Shown here piece after piece: positions 18,183-23,580 of a DNA stretch of 23,580 bases (the first letter of the stretch is position 1; each line of letters starts with the position of its first letter). The DNA comes from JAKFEE01 sp036675815. Its GTDB lineage: Bacteria > Pseudomonadota > Alphaproteobacteria > Rhodospirillales > Magnetospirillaceae. The DNA is taken from assembly GCA_036675815.1 (NCBI GenBank), contig JAKFEE010000043.1:1-23580 (forward strand), written 5' to 3'. Below the pieces are notes generated by a model. That model was not told where the DNA came from, made no database searches, and worked only from the letters and a program-made list of their open reading frames with translations. The position numbers and the translations under genes were made by a program.

Positions 18183-19398
18183 GCTCCATCCGCATTTGCG
18201 GCACCAGCCGCCCGTAAACCTGTCGATAGCGGGCGACGCTGGCGCGCCAGTTGCGCTCTTTCTCGACGAACTGACGGCCGCGACGGCGCATTGCCGGCCA
18301 TTCGGCACCCCGGGCCAGGCATTCCACCACCTTGTCGGCCAGGGCCTGGGCGTCGTCGGGCCGGAACAGCCAGCCGGTGTCGCCGTCGCGAATGAGTTCG
18401 CGGTGGCCGCCGACATCCGACGCCAGCACGATGCGCTCCTGGGCCATCGCCTCCAGGGGTTTGAGCGGCGTCACCAGCTCGGTCAGGCGGATGGAGACCC
18501 GCGGATAGACCAGCAGGTCGGCCAGATCGTAATAGCGGTCGATCTCGGCATGCGGCACCCGGCCGACGAAGGTCACCCGATCGTCGATGCCCATGTCGTG
18601 CGCCTGGCGCTTCAGCGCCTGCTCCTCGGGGCCGCCGCCGACCAGCAGCACATGCACCGCCGCCCCTGCGGCCGTCAGCAGGGGGAGGGCGCGCAACAGC
18701 AGATGCAGGCCTTCGTAAGCGTAGAACGACCCGAAGAAGCCGAGCACGACCTTGCCGGCGAGGCCCAGCCGTGTCGCCAGGGCCTTATCACGCTGGCCGG
18801 CGCCACTCAGCGTGTCGACGTCGACGGCATTGGGGATCACGGTGACCTTGGCCGCAGGCACGCCGCGGGCGACGATGTCGCCACGAAGGCCCTCGCAGAT
18901 GGTCGTCACCGCGTCGGCGCGCCGCAGCGCCCAGGTCTCCAGCGCCCGGATGGCGCGATAGCGGGCGCTGCCCTCGGCATGCGAGCCGTGGCTGACCCCG
19001 GCGTCCTCCCAGAAGGCGCGCACTTCGTAGACCACTGGCAGACCATGGCGGCGGCCGACGCGCAAGGTCGGAAGCGCGTTCAGCACCGGCGAGTGGGCAT
19101 GCAGCACGTGGGGCCTCACCTGACCCACCAGCGCATCGAGGCGGGCCGCCAAATCATCCATCTGCGCCAGGTCGCGCACCAGCGGCAGCCGCTGCAGCGC
19201 CGGTCGCCGCCGTGCCGTGCGATGGAAATGCCAGCCGTCCGCCTGTTCCCGTTCCGGCCCCCCGGCGTGGTGGCGCGGCCCGGTCAGGTGAAAGGTCTCC
19301 CAGCCGCGCGCCCGCTGCTGCGCCAGGATGGCGACGGTGCGAAAGGCATAGCCACTGTGCAGGGGTAGGGAATGGTCGAGAACGTGAAGTATGCGCAT
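18169..19398 (-). CDS. Exosortase-A-associated glycosyltransferase (Daro_2409-like, GT4)
   Basis: A 409-residue GT-B enzyme. The opening MRILHVLDHSLPLHSGYAFRTVAILAQQRARGWETFHLT and the internal VYEVRAFWEDAGVSHG and RLTELVTPLKPLEAMAQ are distinctive of the exosortase-A-system glycosyltransferase family (TIGR04063-like). The donor half has VIPNAVDVD, LGFFGSFYAYEGLHLLLRALP, LLVGGGPEE and VTFVGRVPHAEIDRYYDLADLLVYPR. This gene is the strongest single sign that the organism runs an exosortase-A system. It should add a sugar to the growing repeat unit. ATG 19398 has AGGA seven bases upstream. It is a single gene convergent with wecB and divergent from the oxidoreductase/SDR fusion. Confidence 0.92.
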   Translation of the reverse strand: MRILHVLDHSLPLHSGYAFRTVAILAQQRARGWETFHLTGPRHHAGGPEREQADGWHFHRTARRRPALQRLPLVRDLAQMDDLAARLDALVGQVRPHVLHAHSPVLNALPTLRVGRRHGLPVVYEVRAFWEDAGVSHGSHAEGSARYRAIRALETWALRRADAVTTICEGLRGDIVARGVPAAKVTVIPNAVDVDTLSGAGQRDKALATRLGLAGKVVLGFFGSFYAYEGLHLLLRALPLLTAAGAAVHVLLVGGGPEEQALKRQAHDMGIDDRVTFVGRVPHAEIDRYYDLADLLVYPRVSIRLTELVTPLKPLEAMAQERIVLASDVGGHRELIRDGDTGWLFRPDDAQALADKVVECLARGAEWPAMRRRGRQFVEKERNWRASVARYRQVYGRLVPQMRMELAAE

Positions 19399-19431
19399 TG
19401 GCCATCCTGAGCAAATGTAATAACAGAAAAG

Positions 19432-19450
19432 AATAAGGAAAAATCTTATT
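19432..19450. promoter_or_regulatory. AT-rich inverted repeat in divergent gap
   Basis: AATAAG (19432-19437) and CTTATT (19445-19450) form perfect 6-base arms around GAAAAAT. It lies 34 bases upstream of the - strand glycosyltransferase start. It may be part of a promoter or binding site. No convincing -35/-10 pair was found around it. Confidence 0.3.
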
Positions 19451-19464
19451 ATGAAGGGGTCGGT

Positions 19465-19486
19465 AATTGGCTGCTATTGGCCAATT
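19465..19486. promoter_or_regulatory. 22-bp inverted repeat, possible operator
   Basis: AATTGGC (19465-19471) and GCCAATT (19480-19486) are perfect 7-base arms with an 8-base spacer. ATTGGC also occurs as a direct repeat exactly ten bases apart (19466 and 19476), with a third copy at 19535, and ATTGGCCAAT (19476-19485) is itself a palindrome. The layout suggests a dimeric regulator site about 95 bases before the oxidoreductase/SDR gene. The regulator is unknown. Confidence 0.4.
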
Positions 19487-19579
19487 TGTCAGTGTCGTTT
19501 TGGCTTATTTGCTGCCCGCAAGGAAAATGGCCGAATTGGCGTTTATCGGTAAAATTGCGCCGCCCTGTCAGGAGAAGCC

Positions 19580-21766
19580 ATGTCCCAGCGCCGCGTCTGT
19601 CTGGTCGGAGCCGGCTACATCGCCCATGTTCATGCCGAAGCGCTCAACCAGATCCCCGGAGTGACGATCACCGCCGTCGTCGATGCCCAACAAAGCGCCG
19701 CCGAGGCTTTCGCGCGCCGGTGGCGCATTCCGTCCAGCCACGCGAGCGTCGCCGACCTGCTTGCGGCGGAGAGGCCTGATTGCGCCCATGTCCTGGTGCC
19801 GCCGGACCAGCACCTTGCGGCGGCACGGCCGTTGGTTGCGGCGGGGGTGCCGGTGCTGGTGGAAAAGCCGCTGGGGGTATCGGCGGCCGACTGCCAGGCG
19901 CTGCTGTCGGCCGCCGCCGCCGCCGGCACCACGGTCGGGGTGAACCAGAATTTCGTGCACCATCCCGCCTTCCGCCGCCTGATGGCGCGCATCGATCGTG
20001 GCGACGTGGGGCGGTTGCGCGCCGTCTCGATGATCTTCAACGTACCGCTGCGGCAGATGGCGGCACGCCAGTTCGGCCACTGGATGTTCCACCAGCCGTG
20101 CAATCTTCTGCTCGAGCAGGCGGTGCATCCGCTGTCGCAGCTATTCGCGCTGGCGGGGCCGGCCGAGGACATGGCCGTGCTCGCCGATCCGCCGGTGGAG
20201 ATCGCCGCCGGCGTGCCGTTTCATCCGATCGCCAGCATCGCCCTGGCGTGCCGCAAGCCGGGCGGGCGACGCGTCCAGGCGCAGATGCGGTTCGCCGTCG
20301 GCCAGGACTATCCGTTCTGGCAGATCACCGCGGTGTGCGACGACGGCGTCATCGTCGCCGACATGTACGCCGACCGCTGCTATGGTTTCGGCCGCAGCCG
20401 CTGGCCCGATTTCGTCGACGCCCCCGTGGCCGGTGTCGGCGCCGCAGGCCGCGTAGCTGCCGACAGCCTGCGCTATGGCGCCGACTATCTGCTGTCGCTG
20501 ACCCGGCTGAAGCGTCGCGCGGATCCGTTCTTCCAGAGCATGCGGGCGTCCATTGCCGAGTTCCATCGAGCGCTCGACGAGGGCCGCCGGCCGTACAGCG
20601 ACGGCGCCTTCGGCATGGCACTGGTCGAATGTTGCGAGACCATCGCCGCCCGCGCGTTCGCCGCCCCCGGGCCGCAACCGACGCCGCGGCCGCAGGCCGG
20701 CTATGACGTCGCCGTGCTCGGCGGCACCGGTTTCATCGGCCGCCACGTCGTCACCCGCCTGCTGGCCGAAGGGCTGCGGGTCGGGGTCATGGCCCGCAAC
20801 ACCCGCAATCTGCCGGCCGTGTTCGCCGCGCCGGGCGTGTCGCTGATCCGCGGCGACATCCGCCGGCGCGAGGACGTCGAGCACGCCATCGGTGCCGCAC
20901 GCCTGGTGATCAATCTCGCCCATGGCGGCGGCGGCGCCAGCTTCGACGAGATCCGCGAGTCCCTGGTGGGTTCGGCGCGGCTGGTGGCCGAGAGTTGCCT
21001 GCGCAAGGGCGTGACGCGGCTGGTCCACGTGAGCTCGATCGCGGCGCTGTACCTCGGCGATGCCAACGAAACCGTCACCGGGGCCACGCCGCCCGACGCC
21101 AAGGCCGAACGACGCGGCGACTATGCCCGGGCCAAGGCGCTGGCCGAGGTGATGCTGCTCGACATGCATCACGACGACCATCTGCCGGTGTGCATCCTGC
21201 GCCCCGGCGTGGTGGTGGGCGAGGGCGGCATCGCCTTCCACGGCGGCCTGGGCTTCTTCAACAACGAGCAGCACTGCATCGGCTGGAATGGCGGCCGCAA
21301 TCCGCTGCCCTTCGTGCTGGCCGAGGACGTGGCCGACGCCGTGGCCCGCGCCCTCACCGCCGACCGAGCCGTCGGCAACTGTTACAACCTGGTAGGCGAC
21401 GTGCGCCTGGACGCGGGCCACTACATTGCCGAACTGGGGCGGGCGCTGGGCCGGCCACTACGCTTCCATCCGCAAAACGTGCACGCGCTGTGGTTGGCGG
21501 AACTCGGCAAATGGCTGGTCAAGCGCGCCGTCGGCCGCCGTGCGCCGGCGCCGACCCTGCGCGATCTGCGCTCGCGCGGCATGGTGGCCCGCTTCGACAC
21601 CGATGACGCCAAGCGCGATCTCGGCTGGCAGCCGGCGGCCGACCGCCCCAGCTTCGTGCGAGCCGCCATCGAGGTGCATGCCGAACAGTCGCCGGCCCGC
21701 GTCGCCGCGCCGGTGGAATCGCGGCAAGCACCGGTCTTCGCCATAGCCGGCGAGCGCCGGTCATGA
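19580..21766 (+). CDS. Fused Gfo/Idh/MocA oxidoreductase and extended SDR (NAD-dependent epimerase/dehydratase)
   Basis: A 728-residue two-domain protein, uninterrupted in frame. Residues 1 to about 365 are a Gfo/Idh/MocA oxidoreductase: VGAGYIAHVHAEAL (dinucleotide fold), VLVPPDQH, VLVEKPLG (Glu-Lys-Pro about 95-97) and EQAVHPLSQL (His about 183, the usual catalytic position). After a Pro-rich joint (GPQPTPRPQAGY) an extended SDR begins, with GGTGFIG (381-387), HVSSIAALYLG, the Tyr-x3-Lys pair (Tyr 515, Lys 519) and ILRPGVVVGEGG. Both domains use NAD(P) and act on sugars or nucleotide sugars in related pathways. The fusion suggests two linked steps of sugar-nucleotide modification, such as oxidation followed by epimerisation or reduction; the substrate is unknown. 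ATG 19580 has GGAG five bases upstream. The stop overlaps the next gene by four bases. Confidence 0.88.
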   Translation: MSQRRVCLVGAGYIAHVHAEALNQIPGVTITAVVDAQQSAAEAFARRWRIPSSHASVADLLAAERPDCAHVLVPPDQHLAAARPLVAAGVPVLVEKPLGVSAADCQALLSAAAAAGTTVGVNQNFVHHPAFRRLMARIDRGDVGRLRAVSMIFNVPLRQMAARQFGHWMFHQPCNLLLEQAVHPLSQLFALAGPAEDMAVLADPPVEIAAGVPFHPIASIALACRKPGGRRVQAQMRFAVGQDYPFWQITAVCDDGVIVADMYADRCYGFGRSRWPDFVDAPVAGVGAAGRVAADSLRYGADYLLSLTRLKRRADPFFQSMRASIAEFHRALDEGRRPYSDGAFGMALVECCETIAARAFAAPGPQPTPRPQAGYDVAVLGGTGFIGRHVVTRLLAEGLRVGVMARNTRNLPAVFAAPGVSLIRGDIRRREDVEHAIGAARLVINLAHGGGGASFDEIRESLVGSARLVAESCLRKGVTRLVHVSSIAALYLGDANETVTGATPPDAKAERRGDYARAKALAEVMLLDMHHDDHLPVCILRPGVVVGEGGIAFHGGLGFFNNEQHCIGWNGGRNPLPFVLAEDVADAVARALTADRAVGNCYNLVGDVRLDAGHYIAELGRALGRPLRFHPQNVHALWLAELGKWLVKRAVGRRAPAPTLRDLRSRGMVARFDTDDAKRDLGWQPAADRPSFVRAAIEVHAEQSPARVAAPVESRQAPVFAIAGERRS

Positions 21767-22884
21767 CCAGCGCCGCGGTGCCGGCCGCGGTAGGAAGGCC
21801 ACGGCGGCTGCTGCACGTATTCTCGACCTTCGACGTCGGCGGGCCGCAGGTGCGCTTCGCCCAGCTCGCCAACCGCTTCGGCCGCCGCTACGAGCATGTC
21901 GTGGTCGCCATGGACGGCGGCTACGCTTGCGCCGAGCGCCTGAACGCCGATGTTCCGCTGACACTGCCGTGCCCGCCCATCGACAAGCGGGCGGTGCTCG
22001 GCAATCCGCTGCGCTTCCGCCGCCTGCTGCAAGGCTATGCGCCCGACGTGCTGGTCACCTACAACTGGGGCGCCACCGAATGGGGCTTGGCCAATCTATC
22101 GCCGCTGTGCCGGCACATCCATGTCGAGGACGGTTTCGGCCCCGATGAGGTTCAGCGGCAGCGGCTGTGCCGTGTCCTGTTCCGACGGCTGGCCCTGGCC
22201 TCGGCGCGGCGCATCGTGCTGCCGTCACAGACTCTGTACCGCATTGCCCGCGACGTGTGGAAATTCCCGGAACGCCGCATCGCCTACGTGCCCAACGGCA
22301 TCGACTGCGCCCGTTTCGACGGCACCGGCGACCCGGACCTGCGGCGCCGGCTGGGGCTGGATGCGGCGGCCCTGCTGGTGGGCACCGTCGCCGCCCTGCG
22401 CCCGGAAAAAAACCTGGGGCGGCTGCTGCACGCCTTCGCGGCGGCGGGGATGGCGCGATCGGCGCTGATTGTCGCCGGCGACGGCCCCGAGCGCGATCGC
22501 CTGGAAGGCGAGGCGGCGCGACTGGGCCTGGGCGACCGCGTACGCTTTCTCGGCCATGTCACGCGGCCGGAAGCGGTCGTCGGCATGCTCGACGTGTTCG
22601 CCATGTCCTCCGACACCGAACAGATGCCGATCGGCCTGATCGAGGCGATGGCGGCGGCGCGGCCCGTCGCCGCCACCGACGTCGGCGATGTCAAGGCCAT
22701 GGTGGCGGCCGACAACCGGCCTTTCGTCACGCCCTGCCACGCCGAGGCCCTTGGGGTCAGCCTCGGCCGACTGTTGGGTGACCTGTCGCTGCGGCACCGC
22801 CTCGGGGTCGCCAATCGCCGCAAGGCCCACGCGGAATTCACGCAGGAGCGCATGACCGCCGCCTGGGACACGCTGTTCTCGTGA
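21763..22884 (+). CDS. Glycosyltransferase family 4
   Basis: A 373-residue GT-B glycosyltransferase. The acceptor half begins RRLLHVFSTFDVGGPQVRFAQLANRFG and includes LVTYNWGATEWGLANL and IHVEDGFGPDEV. The donor half contains YVPNGIDCARF, GTVAALRPEKNLGRLLHAFA, LIVAGDGPERDRL, RVRFLGHV and DTEQMPIGLIEAMAAARPVAATDVG, with the E-x7-E motif (EQMPIGLIE) of GT4 enzymes. Its ATG overlaps the stop of the oxidoreductase/SDR fusion (ATGA), so the two are translationally coupled. A reasonable inference is that it transfers the sugar made by that enzyme; donor specificity is not readable. It resembles the general layout of exosortase-associated transferases but I could not assign it to a named subfamily. 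Confidence 0.88.
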   Translation: MTSAAVPAAVGRPRRLLHVFSTFDVGGPQVRFAQLANRFGRRYEHVVVAMDGGYACAERLNADVPLTLPCPPIDKRAVLGNPLRFRRLLQGYAPDVLVTYNWGATEWGLANLSPLCRHIHVEDGFGPDEVQRQRLCRVLFRRLALASARRIVLPSQTLYRIARDVWKFPERRIAYVPNGIDCARFDGTGDPDLRRRLGLDAAALLVGTVAALRPEKNLGRLLHAFAAAGMARSALIVAGDGPERDRLEGEAARLGLGDRVRFLGHVTRPEAVVGMLDVFAMSSDTEQMPIGLIEAMAAARPVAATDVGDVKAMVAADNRPFVTPCHAEALGVSLGRLLGDLSLRHRLGVANRRKAHAEFTQERMTAAWDTLFS

Positions 22885-22886
22885 AA

Positions 22887-22946
22887 GGCTTGCCGCTGCC
22901 GTCAACCGCCATGCCGCCGAGTAGCATCGGGCGGCGGGTGCAAGCC
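22887..22946 (+). terminator. Stem-loop after the glycosyltransferase gene
   Basis: Outer arms GGCTTGC (22887-22893) and GCAAGCC (22940-22946) are perfect. An inner stem pairs GCCGCCGA (22913-22920) with TCGGGCGGC (22927-22935) with one bulged G around a 6-base loop. It starts two bases after the stop codon. There is no T-tract, so this is a probable, not certain, terminator. Confidence 0.5.
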
Positions 22947-23213
22947 GCGCACCGAGCTCGGGCGCTCGAAAGTCTTCTTATCTAGTGCAATTAAAGAATC
23001 CTATGGAGCGCAGTAGAAATTAATGGAAAGACTTCCCGCAAGCCTATTTCTAGATCAAAGTGCTCACACTATTTTCTTGGGGCAGTGTTGTTGTCATAGG
23101 CGGCTTGATCAGCTAAGCCGACCTTGAAGCCTATACTGATATTCCGCCGTCAAAATTGACTCCGGTGACAGGCTTCAGCTTTTATTACCTGTCTCTCGAC
23201 GGCAGGGTGCGCC
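22947..23213. other. AT-rich intergenic region with inverted repeats, no gene seen
   Basis: No ORF of note lies here. Nested inverted repeats occur at 23096-23134: outer ATAGGC/GCCTAT and inner CGGCTT (23101-23106)/AAGCCG (23115-23120) around an 8-base loop. AAGCCTAT occurs at 23040-23047 and again at 23127-23134. AAGTCTT (22970-22976) and AAGACTT (23028-23034) are inverted copies. A -10-like TATACT is at 23132-23137 without a good -35. The region probably carries the acyltransferase promoter and perhaps a regulatory leader or small RNA. Confidence 0.4.
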
Positions 23214-23580
23214 ATGGCCAGCCACAAGCTTCTAGGGATTGAGGCGGTCCGCGGTGTGGCGGCAGTGGCGGTGGTCCTCTATCACGCGGCCCGCCATATC
23301 GAGAAGGCCAGCGGCGACGCGGTGCTCGGCAACGCCTTTCAATTCAGCCATGCCGGCGTTGATCTGTTCTTCGTCATCAGCGGCTTCATCATCCTCCATG
23401 TGCATTACGACGACATCGGCCGGCCGCGGCGGCTCGCCCATTACCTGCATCGGCGGCTCAGCCGGGTCATGCCGATCTACTGGGTGGCGCTGGCCGTCAC
23501 CATCGCGATGAGCCTGGCCGGCGGCAATCCCTGGCCGTCGGCCTTCGATCTGGTGCGGTCGGCGGCACTGCTGCCGTGGG
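23214..23580 (+). CDS. Acyltransferase-3 family membrane protein, 3'-truncated by the window
   Basis: Only the first 122 codons are visible; the frame is open at the window end. The start reads MASHKLLGIEAVRGVAAVAVVLYHAARH, followed by FSHAGVDLFFVISGFIILH and RRLSRVMPIYWVALAVTIAMSLAGG. The E-A-x-R-G segment with a following His, the GVDLFFVISGF motif and the R-R..R..P.YW motif are those of integral-membrane O-acyltransferases (OafA/ExoZ type). These acetylate or succinylate sugars of surface polysaccharides. AGGG lies a few bases before ATG 23214. By position it could decorate the polymer made by this locus. The membrane helices and the rest of the domain lie beyond the window. Confidence 0.88.
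   Translation, partial: MASHKLLGIEAVRGVAAVAVVLYHAARHIEKASGDAVLGNAFQFSHAGVDLFFVISGFIILHVHYDDIGRPRRLAHYLHRRLSRVMPIYWVALAVTIAMSLAGGNPWPSAFDLVRSAALLPW

Noticed and set aside
15774..18416. 880-codon - strand frame opposite the glycosyltransferase and wecB
   Set aside because: It crosses two well-supported + strand genes and their intergenic gap and has no recognisable motif.
19399..19579. Sigma-70 promoter for the oxidoreductase/SDR gene
   Set aside because: TTGTCA at 19486 has no suitable -10 at 16-18 bases, and TATTAT at 19447 has no -35; no pair was convincing.
20141..21421. 426-codon - strand frame opposite the oxidoreductase/SDR fusion
   Set aside because: The + strand shows two intact enzyme domains; the reverse frame is a compositional artefact.

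Overview
The window is a dense, GC-rich stretch (intergenic gaps are clearly AT-richer) that encodes most of an extracellular polysaccharide export and assembly locus of the XrtA (exosortase A)/PEP-CTERM-associated type. It suggests a Gram-negative proteobacterium: there is an outer-membrane beta-barrel, a Wza-like lipoprotein and a sigma-54-type activator. Alphaproteobacteria (Rhodospirillales-like) is my best guess, but related loci also occur in Beta- and Gammaproteobacteria. No rRNA, tRNA, CRISPR array, insertion sequence or integrase was recognised.

Layout. (1) 1-2751, + strand: the 3' part of a large secreted protein with an Ig-like end, a Pro/Glu linker, a large central domain of unknown function and C-terminal RTX calcium-binding repeats (type I secretion). 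(2) Two strong hairpins separate it from a convergent - strand operon (7697 down to 2842): export lipoprotein, chain-length determinant, BY-kinase-like ATPase, outer-membrane barrel. (3) An AT-rich divergent promoter region (7698-8061) feeds that operon and a tightly packed + strand operon (8062-18149): polyprenyl-phosphate sugar transferase, prsK, prsR, prsT, a GT4 glycosyltransferase and wecB. (4) A - strand glycosyltransferase of the exosortase-A-associated Daro_2409-like type (18169-19398). (5) A second divergent intergenic region with inverted repeats, then a + strand pair (19580-22884): a Gfo/Idh/MocA oxidoreductase fused to an extended SDR, overlapping a GT4 glycosyltransferase. (6) A structured 329-bp intergenic region and the start of an acyltransferase-3 membrane protein that runs off the window.

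How it fits together (inference from families). The sugar transferase starts the glycan on undecaprenyl phosphate. The three glycosyltransferases extend it, using UDP-ManNAc from WecB and possibly a sugar modified by the oxidoreductase/SDR fusion. The chain-length protein and its ATPase control polymerisation. The lipoprotein and barrel carry the polymer across the periplasm and outer membrane. PrsK/PrsR sense and regulate, and PrsT is a TPR scaffold. The acyltransferase may acylate the polymer.

No exosortase (xrtA), no PEP-CTERM substrate, and no recognisable flippase or polymerase lies in the window. Either these are just outside it or the locus works without them. The points most worth a second look are the oxidoreductase-SDR fusion, the RTX protein with its unassigned domain, the ATPase without a C-terminal tyrosine cluster, PrsT without a lipobox, and the palindromes in the two divergent promoter regions.
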